Notes: a model not told the origin generated them from the sequence alone. Positions 24,764 to 33,619 are shown, counted from the first letter of the stretch. The stretch is 47,417 nucleotides of DNA from Bacteroidales bacterium (GCA_009774765.1 VSOK01000017.1:1-47417); one strand, 5' to 3'. Numbers and translations are program-made.

Positions 24764-25987
24764 ATGGAGCAACTGGATAATGAAATAAAGAAGTTCGACT
24801 GTTCAAGAGGATGCGTGGTTGAGCGGAATGATGAAGGCGAACTGGACTGCAGCTACCGTCAGGGATGCTGCAAACTTGAGGTTTATGACTGGCTTTCAGG
24901 GGTCAGGCAGGAGCAGTATAAGGATTATTTTGAGGTCCGTTTCAAAAATACCAGGAAAGGCATCTATCTCAATACTTCAGGACAGACGGTCAAGACAGGG
25001 GATCTCGTAATCGTGGAGGCTGCGACCGGACACGATCTTGGTATAGTTACGCTTGAAGGACCTGTGGTATCGCGCCAGATGGCTTGCAAAAAGATAAGCC
25101 CTGACAATCCGGATATCAGGAAAATATATCGTAAGGCAAAGCAGTTTGACATAGAGAAATGGCAGGAGGCCATAGCGAGGGAGCACGAGACTATGATACG
25201 TGCAAGGCAGATTGCGGCTGAGCTTGGTCTTGAAATGAAGATAGGAGATGTTGAGTTCCAGGGCGACGGCACGAAGGCGATATTCTATTATATCGCTGAC
25301 GGAAGGGTGGATTTCCGCCAGCTCATAAAGGTGTTTGCTGAGGAATTCCGTATCAGAATCGAAATGAAGCAGATCGGTGCCCGTCAGGAAGCCGGACTTA
25401 TCGGCGGTCTCGGAGTCTGCGGACGTGAATTGTGCTGCTCGAACTATATGTCTTCGTTCCAGTCGATTACGACAGCTGCGGCAAGGGTGCAGGACCTTTC
25501 ACTTAATCCGCAGAAGCTTGCCGGACAGTGCGGAAAGCTCAAATGCTGCCTCAATTATGAGACTGCTGCCTATATGGACGCGCAGTCAAGGATTCCGCGT
25601 GTGCTCAATCCTCTTGAATTCGAGGATGGTATGGCATATCTGATGAAGACGGATATCCTGAAGGAGACTATGTATTTCTCATACGACCAGGGTTCATTTG
25701 CAAATCTTTACGCGCTGTCTGCATCGGAGGTGAGGGAGATAATAAAGATGAACCGCAACGGTGTACGTCCGGAGTCGCTCAAGAGCGAGCCTGAGGTGAC
25801 GGCACCGGAGTTTGTTTCGGCGGTAGGTGATGACAGCATCACAAGATTTGACGAATCGCGCAAAAAGCGCAGCAAGAATAACCATAGCCGCAGAAACGGA
25901 AAGGCACGTGATGAAAAACCGCGTCAGGAACAGCGTGGCGGGCAGAACCGCAATAACCGTCCGCGCGGCAAGAAGAAAGAGGCATAA
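24764..25987 (+). CDS. ricT: PSP1-domain protein RicT (YaaT family)
   Basis: A 407-residue cytoplasmic protein. The N-terminal half begins with a Cys-rich segment (CSRGCVVERNDEGELDCSYR ... GCCKLEVYDW), the PSP1 core spans about residues 60-270, and the hallmark is GGLGVCGRELCCSNYM followed by LAGQCGKLKCCLNYE. These cysteines match those linked to iron-sulfur binding in the RicAFT complex of Bacillus. The last 50 residues are Lys/Arg/Asn-rich (KKRSKNNHSRRNGKARDEK) and disordered, a common tail in Bacteroidota. In Bacillus the complex affects RNA maturation; the Bacteroidota role is not established, and RicA/RicF partners are not in the window. Stop and gldH start overlap (TAATG). Confidence 0.9.
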   Translation: MEQLDNEIKKFDCSRGCVVERNDEGELDCSYRQGCCKLEVYDWLSGVRQEQYKDYFEVRFKNTRKGIYLNTSGQTVKTGDLVIVEAATGHDLGIVTLEGPVVSRQMACKKISPDNPDIRKIYRKAKQFDIEKWQEAIAREHETMIRARQIAAELGLEMKIGDVEFQGDGTKAIFYYIADGRVDFRQLIKVFAEEFRIRIEMKQIGARQEAGLIGGLGVCGRELCCSNYMSSFQSITTAAARVQDLSLNPQKLAGQCGKLKCCLNYETAAYMDAQSRIPRVLNPLEFEDGMAYLMKTDILKETMYFSYDQGSFANLYALSASEVREIIKMNRNGVRPESLKSEPEVTAPEFVSAVGDDSITRFDESRKKRSKNNHSRRNGKARDEKPRQEQRGGQNRNNRPRGKKKEA

Positions 25988-26457
25988 TGGGAAAGGTGCA
26001 GTGTATTCTTGTTCTGTTCCTGGTATCGTGTACCGCGTTTTCCTGCACTTATCCGCTGTCATCGGAATCTTTTGTCAGGGTGTCGGACAGGGATGATGCC
26101 GGAAGATATGTCTTCAGTCTTGATATGAGTGATTCTGCGGCGGTCTATACGATAAATTTTTTCACGAGGCTTGACTGCGGTGACAATATGTTCGCAGGTA
26201 TTGGTGATATCGCCATAGATGTGCTTGTGGAGTCTCCTGGACACAGGAAATATTCAGAACGGGTATATCTGCCTGCATCGGATATTCAGAAAAGGAATTA
26301 TTTTACAAAAGACTATGATGTAATTTACCGTGAGAGGTTCAGCCCTGCGGAAGCGGGAGTCTGGACTATGTATCTGTCTGTGCCGGATGAGACTGAGCTG
26401 ACAGGTTTGCGCGGTATAGGGACAAGGATAGAAAAAATACCGTATGGGAAAAGATAA
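25987..26457 (+). CDS. gldH: gliding-motility-type lipoprotein GldH
   Basis: A 156-residue lipoprotein precursor with lipobox AFSC (Cys20). The mature part is beta-rich (YVFSLDMSDSAAVYTINFFT, AGVWTMYLSVPD) and ends in a basic tail. Size, lipobox and position immediately after ricT match GldH of Bacteroidota. In Flavobacterium GldH is needed for gliding; most Bacteroidales are non-gliding, and the protein is then thought to serve the related type IX secretion or cell-envelope functions, which is inference here. No other gld or por genes are in the window. It overlaps trmB by 14 bases. Confidence 0.8.
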   Translation: MGKVQCILVLFLVSCTAFSCTYPLSSESFVRVSDRDDAGRYVFSLDMSDSAAVYTINFFTRLDCGDNMFAGIGDIAIDVLVESPGHRKYSERVYLPASDIQKRNYFTKDYDVIYRERFSPAEAGVWTMYLSVPDETELTGLRGIGTRIEKIPYGKR

Positions 26458-27205
26458 GTTACGCAAATTCAAGGAGAATGAGTCGTTCAGGTGTCTCATT
26501 CAGCCTTCTACAGATGAAGTGTTGGGGACGGACCATCCTCTGAAAGGACATTGGGGCGAAAAGATATTCGGAAATGACCGTCCGATTGTTGTCGAACTGG
26601 GCTGCGGCAAGGGGGAATATACGATAGACCTGGCTGTCCGCAATCCATCCTGCAATTATATCGGGGTGGACATAAAAGGAGCGAGACTCTGGAAAGGGGC
26701 TAAATATGCTGAGGAAAACGCGCTTCCCAATGTGGCTTTTCTGAGGACACGCATAGAGTTCATCGAATCCCTCTTTGCTCCGGGAGAAATTTCTGAAATA
26801 TGGATTACATTTGCCGATCCGCAGATCGGACGTGAGAAGAAGCGTCTGACCAGCCCTCTTTTTATGCGTAGATACAGGAATTTCCTGCGCAAGGACGGTA
26901 TCGTGCATCTGAAGACGGACAGCAGGTATCTCCACGAATATTCGAGGGCGATGGCCGAGCAGAACGGATTGAATATACTTGCATGTGCCACTGACATATA
27001 TGGTGCGGACAGAAGCCGTCTGTATGAGAGTCCGATGGTCTCAGTGTGCGGTGAGGATGCGATAGACGCCCTTCTTCAGGTTCAGACTTTCTATGAGTCG
27101 CAGTATCTTGCGAAAGGAATAGATATTACATACCTTTCTTTCATTGCCGACCATCAGGGGGACTATATTTCTCCGGAGTGGGATGAGGACCGTTGGGAGC
27201 GGTAG
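26444..27205 (+). CDS. trmB: tRNA (guanine-N7-)-methyltransferase TrmB
   Basis: A 253-residue SAM-dependent enzyme that methylates G46 in the variable loop of tRNA. The SAM-binding motif is VVELGCGKGEYTIDLA (about residues 51-66), followed by NYIGVDIKGARLWKGAKYA. The catalytic-region motif is ITFADPQIGREKKRLTSPLF, the Bacteroidota version of the FPDPWPK motif. The TrmB region HLKTDSRYLHEY is also present. Cytoplasmic. The start overlaps the end of gldH, so translation is probably coupled; it is the last gene of the cluster beginning near 21.9 kb. Confidence 0.93.
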   Translation: MGKDKLRKFKENESFRCLIQPSTDEVLGTDHPLKGHWGEKIFGNDRPIVVELGCGKGEYTIDLAVRNPSCNYIGVDIKGARLWKGAKYAEENALPNVAFLRTRIEFIESLFAPGEISEIWITFADPQIGREKKRLTSPLFMRRYRNFLRKDGIVHLKTDSRYLHEYSRAMAEQNGLNILACATDIYGADRSRLYESPMVSVCGEDAIDALLQVQTFYESQYLAKGIDITYLSFIADHQGDYISPEWDEDRWER

Positions 27206-27238
27206 AGGTTATATAATATTGTAAACAAGGATTCAAAT

Positions 27239-29920
27239 ATGAAAAAACTCTGTCTGTTGATTTTTCTTTCGGTGGTTTCTCTTGTTGTGTGCGCCGGTCA
27301 GTCTGTAAGCGGATTGAAATGTGAACATCTTGAATCTCCGGTGGGGATTGATGCTGTAGCTCCCCGTCTTGCCTGGATGCTTCCCGAGGGAGTACGCAGG
27401 CAGGCTGCATATTCCATATCGGTCGGTACGGATCCGGAGGCGGTTTCACGCGGTGAGGGAAATATGTGGAATTCAGGCAGAACCGATTCTGATGATGTGC
27501 TGGTCAGATATTCGGGACAGCCTCTGTCTCCTTTTACCGAATATTTCTGGAAAGTGTCGGTCTGGACAGATACTTCTGAAGTATTGGAGTCATCCGTCGC
27601 TTCGTTTGAGACCGGAATGATGGACCAGGACAATTGGGAAGGATGCTGGATAAGCGACCACAATGGGCGTGAGCACAAGCCGGCCCCTTATTTCAGAAAG
27701 GAATTCCCTGTGTCGAAAGCTGTCAGGTCGGCAAGGGCATATATTGCTGTGGGCGGACTTTATGAACTTTATATCAACGGGGAAAGGATCGGTGACCATA
27801 TTCTGGATCCGATGTACACAAGATTTGACAGGCGTAACCTTTATGTGACTTATGATGTGACTTCCGCTTTGAAGGAAGGTGGCAATGCTGTCGGTGTGCT
27901 GCTCGGAAACGGATGGTACAACCATCAGTCGGGTGCGGTATGGGATTTTGACAATGCTCCCTGGAGAAACCGTCCTGCATTCTGCCTTGACATAAGAATA
28001 GAATACGAAGACGGGACTTCAGAGGTGGTGAAATCCGACCTTGACTGGAAGACGTCTTCCGGTGCATTGACATTCAACAGCATATATACTTCAGAACATT
28101 ATGATGCGCGTCTGGAGCAGGAGGGATGGAACAGACCGGGATTTGATGATTCCAAATGGCACGGAGTGCGGTACCGCAGCGTACCTTCTGCAAACGTGAC
28201 TGCCCAGCAGACCGTCCCTATAAGGACTGTGACAGAATATAAGGCAAGGAGTCTGAGGAAGCTTGATGACAACAGCTGGCTTTTTGACTTCGGTCAGAAT
28301 ATGGCAGGTGTGACCCGTCTCAGACTTTCCGGAGAAGAGGGAGATACAGTCAGGCTGATACACTCGGAAAGACTTGGTGCAGACGGACATACGGATCTTT
28401 CGAACATTGATGTATATTTCCGTCCCAAGGACAGGGATGATGTATTCCAGACCGATGTAGTCGTTTTGAGCGGCAGGGGGACTGATGAATTTATGGCAAG
28501 GTTCAACTATAAGGGATTCAGGTATGTCGAGCTTGTCACCGACCGTCCGATGGATATCAATGAAGATGTGCTCACTGCGTATTCCGTGCATAGTGATGTC
28601 GCTCCTTGCGGAAGCATATCCTCTTCCTCTGATATGATAGACAGGCTCTGGAAGGCGACCAATATGTCGTATCTCTCCAATCTTATGGGTTATCCCACAG
28701 ATTGCCCGCAGCGTGAGAAGAACGGATGGACGGGAGACGGACATCTTGCCATCGAGACGGCCCTGTACAATTTTGACGGGATTACCGTCTATGAAAAATG
28801 GCTTGCAGACCATCGTGACGAACAGCAGCCGAACGGTGTGCTCCCTGATATAATTCCTACCGGAGGATGGGGATACGGTACGGCCAACGGTCTTGACTGG
28901 ACAAGTACAATCGCGATAATTCCTTGGAATCTGTATCTTTTCTATGGTGATACCAGGCCGTTGGAGGACTGCTATGAGAACATAAGAAGATATGTGGATT
29001 ATGTGGACAGGCGGAGTCCGGAGCATCTCACGAGCTACGGACGTGGAGACTGGGTTCCGGTAAGCAGAGGTTCTTCGCTTGAATTGACATCTTCGGTGTA
29101 TTTCTATACTGATGCTTCCATATTGGCAAAGGCTGCCGCGATATTCGGACGGGATGAGGATGTGAAATATTATTCAGCCCTTGCGGAGAATATAAAGGAT
29201 GCCATCAACAGAAAATACCTTGACAGGGAAAAGGGAATTTATGCTTCCGGTACACAGACGGAACTTTGCGTGCCTCTTATGTGGGGTATCGTACCTGAGG
29301 AAATGAAGGCGTCTGTTGCCGCCAATCTTGCACAGAAGGTCATAGAGGCTGATTATCATATCGACTGCGGAGTCCTCGGTGCAAAGGCTCTGCTGAACGC
29401 GCTGAGTGAAAATGGCTATGCTGAGATTGCCTATAGGGTTGCCGTGCAGGACACTTACCCTTCGTGGGGCTGCTGGATCGCCAATGGCGCGACCACTCTT
29501 TTTGAGAACTGGGACCTGAACGCTACCAGGGACATATCGGACAACCACATGATGTTCGGTGAGATAGGAGGATGGTTTTTCAAAGGGCTTGGAGGAATCA
29601 GGCCTGATCCGTCAGACCCTGGATTCGGACATATATTGCTGACTCCGTATTTTGCTGAAGGACTTGATGCCTTTGAGGCGTCGCACGACGCTCCGAACGG
29701 GAGGATCGTATCTTCCTGGACAAGAAAAGGACGCCGTGTTACCTATGATGTGACTGTTCCTTCAAATTCTTCGGCTACATTGTGTGTACGTGCCTCAAAA
29801 GTCCGCTCCTTGGACGGCGATGTGATTCTGTCCGGAGGTGAAAACGGCCGGAAAAACAAGACCGGACTGTGGAAAGCAGAGCTCCAGTCCGGCCGTTACA
29901 TATTCGAGATTACAGATTGA
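27239..29920 (+). CDS. secreted alpha-L-rhamnosidase (GH78)
   Basis: An 893-residue exo-glycosidase removing terminal alpha-L-rhamnose from plant glycans or glycosides. It has a signal peptide (MKKLCLLIFLSVVSLVVCAG). Domains in order: N-terminal fibronectin-like (SGLKCEHLESPVGIDAVAPR), carbohydrate-binding-like Bac_rhamnosid_N (about 150-320), concanavalin-like, the (alpha/alpha)6 barrel from about 470 and a C-terminal beta domain. The catalytic group seen in BsRhaB is conserved: D488, E493 and D500 in DCPQREKNGWTGD, and E756 in TTLFENWD. It is not beside SusC/SusD genes, so it is not in an obvious polysaccharide-utilisation locus. Its stop is 3 bases from the convergent pspC gene end. Probably periplasmic. 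Confidence 0.93.
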   Translation: MKKLCLLIFLSVVSLVVCAGQSVSGLKCEHLESPVGIDAVAPRLAWMLPEGVRRQAAYSISVGTDPEAVSRGEGNMWNSGRTDSDDVLVRYSGQPLSPFTEYFWKVSVWTDTSEVLESSVASFETGMMDQDNWEGCWISDHNGREHKPAPYFRKEFPVSKAVRSARAYIAVGGLYELYINGERIGDHILDPMYTRFDRRNLYVTYDVTSALKEGGNAVGVLLGNGWYNHQSGAVWDFDNAPWRNRPAFCLDIRIEYEDGTSEVVKSDLDWKTSSGALTFNSIYTSEHYDARLEQEGWNRPGFDDSKWHGVRYRSVPSANVTAQQTVPIRTVTEYKARSLRKLDDNSWLFDFGQNMAGVTRLRLSGEEGDTVRLIHSERLGADGHTDLSNIDVYFRPKDRDDVFQTDVVVLSGRGTDEFMARFNYKGFRYVELVTDRPMDINEDVLTAYSVHSDVAPCGSISSSSDMIDRLWKATNMSYLSNLMGYPTDCPQREKNGWTGDGHLAIETALYNFDGITVYEKWLADHRDEQQPNGVLPDIIPTGGWGYGTANGLDWTSTIAIIPWNLYLFYGDTRPLEDCYENIRRYVDYVDRRSPEHLTSYGRGDWVPVSRGSSLELTSSVYFYTDASILAKAAAIFGRDEDVKYYSALAENIKDAINRKYLDREKGIYASGTQTELCVPLMWGIVPEEMKASVAANLAQKVIEADYHIDCGVLGAKALLNALSENGYAEIAYRVAVQDTYPSWGCWIANGATTLFENWDLNATRDISDNHMMFGEIGGWFFKGLGGIRPDPSDPGFGHILLTPYFAEGLDAFEASHDAPNGRIVSSWTRKGRRVTYDVTVPSNSSATLCVRASKVRSLDGDVILSGGENGRKNKTGLWKAELQSGRYIFEITD

Positions 29921-29923
29921 AAA

Positions 29924-30985
29924 TTATGCGTTCAGGAAGAACAGCGTGATCGCTGAGCGTGTCAGATAGGTGGCCAGCAGCATGACTGCCGCCATCAGTG
30001 TGATTATAAGTATTATTCCCGGTTTCCATTTGGGCGCCTTCATATTGAATGTAAGCAGGACGCCGAGATACAGTTCGAGTATTGACGCTATCGCGATGAC
30101 AGACACTGTCAGCCACCATATTGCCCTGTCGCTGATAAGAGGAAGCAGGAACTGCTGAGCCTCGGGATCAAGGTAATTGAAAAAATGTGATTCTGTAAAC
30201 AGTGATATGAAGTGCGGGGCATTCAGGGTAATGAGTCCGGAGAACAGACCTGAAATGCCGAGAAAAATCAGAAATACTCCAAGAATGATTTTAAGGACAT
30301 TGCCTGTCGTCTTAAGTATCGGTGATGTCCTTGCTTCATTTCCGAGGTCCCTGACAGGACGGGCTGCTTCTGCTCTGGTCCGGAAATCGTCCAGATCCAT
30401 AGGTTTTCCTGTCATTCTGCATTTTTCTTCTACGGTCTTTGCGGCAGGTATTGCTATCCAGAGGATTAAATAGAATGCCATCGGGTAGGGGCTATGCACA
30501 AAATATGACAATGCTGCGAGTCCCGATAAGATCAGAAGTCTTATGATGACCACATCTATGTTGAAATATATGGAAATGCCGCTGCATACTCCTCCTATGA
30601 TTCTGTGCTCGATGTCTCTGAACAGACGTTTCGGGGTCCTGGGGTTTTCAGCCGTTTTTCCCGGTGTGCCGGTCCGGCATTCTGAAGAGTGCACGGTTCC
30701 GTCTGTGCCTTCTTTGCTTTCATCTATTCCTGCAAGTTCGTCCGGCTCTCCGATACGTTTTATTATTTCATTGATCGTATCTATACATATAACCGTATCC
30801 TTGCCGCATTTTTCCATAAGGAGCTCGGACACGCGCTCTTCGATGTCGGAAGTAAGTTCCTTTGCCGTATCCGCATCCGTATAGATCGAACTTATGCTTT
30901 TTATGTATGCTTCAAGTTTTTCGTAGGCATCCTGTTCAATTACAAAAGGGTAGCCTCCTATATTTACGTTTTCTGTCTTTTTCAT
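29924..30985 (-). CDS. PspC-domain membrane protein (second of a pair)
   Basis: A 353-residue protein. The N-terminal 85 residues (MKKTENVNIGGYPFVIEQDA, YEKLEAYIKSISSIY) form a soluble module shared with the first PspC protein of this operon. The PspC domain follows at about residues 118-180 (RLFRDIEHRIIGGVCSGISI, YFNIDVVIIRLL), with further hydrophobic segments to the C-terminus, about four or five in all. PspC proteins sense or respond to inner-membrane stress; the Bacteroidota versions are poorly known. I chose ATG 30985 because it overlaps the padR stop by one base (TAATG) and matches the start of the paralogue; the upstream ATG at 31042 lies within padR. Confidence 0.88.
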   Translation of the reverse strand: MKKTENVNIGGYPFVIEQDAYEKLEAYIKSISSIYTDADTAKELTSDIEERVSELLMEKCGKDTVICIDTINEIIKRIGEPDELAGIDESKEGTDGTVHSSECRTGTPGKTAENPRTPKRLFRDIEHRIIGGVCSGISIYFNIDVVIIRLLILSGLAALSYFVHSPYPMAFYLILWIAIPAAKTVEEKCRMTGKPMDLDDFRTRAEAARPVRDLGNEARTSPILKTTGNVLKIILGVFLIFLGISGLFSGLITLNAPHFISLFTESHFFNYLDPEAQQFLLPLISDRAIWWLTVSVIAIASILELYLGVLLTFNMKAPKWKPGIILIITLMAAVMLLATYLTRSAITLFFLNA

Positions 30986-31335
30986 TACAGTGTGTCTTGT
31001 GAGTTTTTGATCGTGTCTACGGAGCGTACAAGTTCTTCCCATGTGGCATCAAGCTCTCTGAGCTGCTCACGGCCTTTGTCCGTTATCATATAATATTTGC
31101 GCGGAGGACCTTGTGGAGATTCTTCCCATCTGTAGCTGAGCAGGCCGAGATTCTTGAGTCTTATGAGAAGCGGATATAATGTACCCTCTACAATGATTAT
31201 GTCCACGTCCTTGAGTTTCTGTATTATTGAAGAAGCGTAGTCGTCACGGTTCTGCAGCACGAGAAGAATACTGTACTCAAGTATTCCGCGCCTCATCTGT
31301 ATTTTGCTGTTTTCTATTATACTGCTGGTTTCCAT
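30985..31335 (-). CDS. padR: PadR-family transcriptional regulator
   Basis: A 116-residue winged-helix repressor. The segments IQMRRGILEYSILLVLQNRD, YASSIIQKLKDV, IVEGTLYPLLIRLKNLGLL and SPQGPPRKYYMITDKGREQL are the PadR N-terminal domain; the short C-terminal helix (TWEELVRSVDTIKN) serves dimer formation. It lies between two pspC genes in one operon (10 nt after the first, one-base overlap with the second). PadR proteins usually repress their own operon, and a candidate operator lies upstream of the first gene. Inducer unknown; membrane or antimicrobial stress is plausible from the PspC context. Confidence 0.93.
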   Translation of the reverse strand: METSSIIENSKIQMRRGILEYSILLVLQNRDDYASSIIQKLKDVDIIIVEGTLYPLLIRLKNLGLLSYRWEESPQGPPRKYYMITDKGREQLRELDATWEELVRSVDTIKNSQDTL

Positions 31336-31345
31336 ATATTGTCTG

Positions 31346-31912
31346 TTATATGTTGGTTCCTGAAAATCTTCTGATGTTCTCCGCTGTCGTCGGGATGCCT
31401 CTCAATTCGCATTTTTCCGCTGCCGTACCTGCTGAAGGGACTACAATGCAGAATATGACATATATCCAGAATCCAGACAGTCCGAGTATGAATGCCACGA
31501 CGAACATAATCCTTATGAGGATTACATCCACATTCAGATAGACAGATAGTCCGGAGCATACTCCTCCGATCATCTTGCCGTCGGGATTTCTGTAGAATCT
31601 CTTTGTCGCCGGGATATTTTCATAAGTTTCCATAGTATTGCAGCTGCCGGTTTTCCTGTCGCTTTCTGAATTCGGCAGCCCCAGCTGACGGATTATTCTT
31701 TCCACAATTTCCATATCCACTACTTCGCGTCCTTTAAGGTTTTCCTTGAAAAGGTCCGCTATCCTCATTTCAAGTTCTTCCATCACCTCGGCAGAGGATA
31801 TAGGATCAAGGCTTGCCCTGAATGAGTCGAGATATGCCCCGAGTGCGTTGTAGGCATCCTCATCGAGGATAAAGTTGCGTCTGCCTACGGCAACGCTGAT
31901 TGTCTTTTTCAT
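31346..31912 (-). CDS. PspC-domain membrane protein (first of a pair)
   Basis: A 188-residue protein with the same plan as the gene two positions downstream: an N-terminal soluble module of about 85 residues (MKKTISVAVGRRNFILDEDA, YNALGAYLDSFRASLDP) and a PspC domain at about 112-175 (KRFYRNPDGKMIGGVCSGLS, VYLNVDVILIRIMF) with two membrane segments. It lacks the long C-terminal membrane part of its paralogue. ATG 31912 is preferred over ATG 31942 because it aligns with the paralogue start. It is the first gene of the pspC-padR-pspC operon. Confidence 0.88.
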   Translation of the reverse strand: MKKTISVAVGRRNFILDEDAYNALGAYLDSFRASLDPISSAEVMEELEMRIADLFKENLKGREVVDMEIVERIIRQLGLPNSESDRKTGSCNTMETYENIPATKRFYRNPDGKMIGGVCSGLSVYLNVDVILIRIMFVVAFILGLSGFWIYVIFCIVVPSAGTAAEKCELRGIPTTAENIRRFSGTNI

Positions 31913-31976
31913 AAAATTTTGTCGTTTCTCTATTTTCTGCACAAGCTATTATGCCTGCCATAGTTGTTTGATTGTG

Positions 31977-32016
31977 CAAATATATGTAAAATTACAATAC
32001 CTTGTATCGCAAAGTA
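31977..32016 (-). promoter_or_regulatory. pspC-padR operon promoter with candidate PadR operator
   Basis: On the minus strand TATATTTG (31984-31977) is a full -7 match, 65 nt before the first pspC ATG. Directly upstream, TACCTTGTATCGCAAAGTA (31998-32016) is a 19-bp imperfect palindrome (TACCTTG / CAAAGTA around TATCG) that covers the -33 region. Its position suits a repressor site for the PadR protein of this operon; the assignment is inferred. Confidence 0.55.
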
Positions 32017-32285
32017 GTGGAAAATTAAAAATAAATTGTAAACCGAGAGCAGAAACCGCATTGATTCGTATTATGCCGAGGCTGGGGTGGTTTTAGATTG
32101 AAAATAATGGAGGCTTCTTTTCAATTTTTAGAAAGATGTTAAATCACCATCCGTGTGTCTGTCAGAGAGGAATGCCGTTTCCGAATATGCATCCGGAGGA
32201 ATAGCAAGTAAAATACAGTGTAAAATGTCTGCCGTTAATCTTCTGTCAGGCATATATGCAAATAGACCGTCATTTAAGATCGCGC
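32017..32285. other. non-coding stretch before the RAYT locus
   Basis: I see no gene, RNA or clear repeat in this 270-base AT-rich stretch. A fragment GAGAGCAGA near 32047 resembles part of the 15-mer found at 33453 and 44801. Confidence 0.5.
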
Positions 32286-32454
32286 ACAATTCTTGAGCAG
32301 GGAGCAAAGGTGTAAATAGTTGATAACCAAAGGTATAATGAAATTCAATCTGCTTTGCCCCCGTGTTTTGAGAGGAGCAAAGCAGGTGCATTCGGTTTAA
32401 ATGGTTGATTTCGTGTGGTTTACAAAATTGCACCCTGCTCGTGTTTTGTATGAT
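32286..32454 (+). repeat. left copy of 169-bp REP-like repeat flanking the RAYT gene
   Basis: Direct-repeat partner of 33620-33788, same length and orientation. The inner hairpin is CTGCTTTGCCCC (32350-32361) with GGAGCAAAGCAG (32374-32385), one mismatch, loop CGTGTTTTGAGA. The outer arms are GAGCAGGGAGCAA (32295-32307) and TTGCACCCTGCTC (32428-32440). Both copies share their first 18 and last roughly 45 bases, and a variable part of about 36 bases separates the left end from the hairpin. Confidence 0.9.
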
Positions 32455-32506
32455 ATCCTGAAAAATTGTGTGTGCATAAATAAAAAAGTTCCATCAAAAT
32501 AAATGA

Positions 32507-33388
32507 TCACAACAGTCCATCAAGATATTTCACGTCAAGATGTACAATGCGGGCTATCTGTTTGTATGAACAGCCGAATTCTTTCCTGAGTCTTTTGGAG
32601 AGCACCAGTCTGTCGCTCACAGACAATACGGATAGTCTGTCTTTTGAAAACATTGCTTTACAGAACTCTATGGCATTTTTACGCAATTCCTTCTCAGGAA
32701 GTACCGCCATATCAGCCATTCCAAGACTTTCGGAAACCTCGGCTTCCTGAGTTGCTGACAAATAATACATATAACGCTTCAAATGACCGAAGAGTCTATT
32801 TACCTTTTTATATGAAACGTAATGGCCCGGCCATATCATTCCATTGACGTCTGCAGTCCAATGCGATGGAACACATTGTCTTGTCGATAACATTTCTCTG
32901 ATTTTTGTAGTTCTGAATTCAGAAATGATATTGCTGAAAGGGGATATTGACCTTTCAGCCCTGAAATATAAATTGGCTGAACTCCACATATAATCAACCG
33001 GCAGATAAGGATATCCGGCGGCTATAGGATTACGGAGCACATAGGCGATTGCCGTGAGCAGGTAATCTTTTGTGTCGATACTTTTGATGCCGATACGCAT
33101 TTCCTCATCAAGACCTCCCCTCCATTTTGCATACCATATTTTGTATCTCCTTATAAAATTGCTGCAGTCAAAACGTGTCCCGGACAGAATGAAATGTACG
33201 TGATTGTCCATCAGACAGAAGCACAGCACTTCAACATTGCATTTCAATTTGCATAGTCCTACGGCATTCATACCGGCGGCGAATGCTGCATCATCCAGGA
33301 ACAGGGAAGCTGTCCTCATTCCGTCAGAAAAGACGTGGTATATATCTTCAATTTTTTCCTGTGTTCCCATAACCTTCCACACAATCAT
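32507..33388 (-). CDS. RAYT: REP-associated tyrosine transposase-like protein (Y1/HUH family)
   Basis: A 293-residue protein. The HUH motif is HVHFIL in CLMDNHVHFILSG (about residue 61), preceded by the usual long gap from the start; the region NFIRRYKIWYAKW and the segment AIAYVLRNPIAAGYPYLP with WSSANLYF are typical of TnpA_REP/RAYT proteins. The C-terminal 90 residues end in a helix-turn-helix-like stretch (SKRLRKEFGCSYKQIARIVH). RAYTs are domesticated single-strand transposases that act on REP hairpins. Here the gene is framed by two hairpin-bearing direct repeats, as expected for a REPtron. ATG 33388 or 33370 could be the start. There are no terminal inverted repeats or target duplication, so it is not a plain insertion sequence. 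Confidence 0.85.
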   Translation of the reverse strand: MIVWKVMGTQEKIEDIYHVFSDGMRTASLFLDDAAFAAGMNAVGLCKLKCNVEVLCFCLMDNHVHFILSGTRFDCSNFIRRYKIWYAKWRGGLDEEMRIGIKSIDTKDYLLTAIAYVLRNPIAAGYPYLPVDYMWSSANLYFRAERSISPFSNIISEFRTTKIREMLSTRQCVPSHWTADVNGMIWPGHYVSYKKVNRLFGHLKRYMYYLSATQEAEVSESLGMADMAVLPEKELRKNAIEFCKAMFSKDRLSVLSVSDRLVLSKRLRKEFGCSYKQIARIVHLDVKYLDGLL

Positions 33389-33452
33389 ACATCACTATCA
33401 TTCATTCACCCCCAGTCCTCTACAGCAGTAGAACACTTGTCCGAATACACTG

Positions 33453-33467
33453 AAAGTCGAGAGCAGA
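33453..33467. repeat. 15-mer shared with the lpxK promoter
   Basis: AAAGTCGAGAGCAGA occurs here, about 65 nt upstream of the RAYT start, and again at 44801-44815 in the lpxK promoter spacer. A related CTCTCGACTTTG lies in the trxA promoter (21507-21518). Confidence 0.6.
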
Positions 33468-33619
33468 CATCAAACTTGCTTGAATATATGTCAAGCCCAG
33501 GACGTGTGTATGGACACGAATTGAACAAATATACGTATAATCCTGTCAAAGACAATTGCAATAAAGAAACTTTTGTCTATTTACATTATATTTATGGTAA
33601 ACTTTTTTCAGGGCGATAT

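Noticed and set aside
29843..29897. Inverted repeats AACGGCCGG / CCGGCCGTT at the end of the rhamnosidase gene
   Set aside because: Inside coding sequence, no T-run on either side, and the codons read through as a normal C-terminal strand; likely chance in a GC-rich patch.
27239..29920. Polysaccharide-utilisation locus around the rhamnosidase
   Set aside because: No SusC/SusD pair, no other glycosidase and no adjacent sensor; the partial hybrid sensor is 17 kb away and separated by housekeeping genes.
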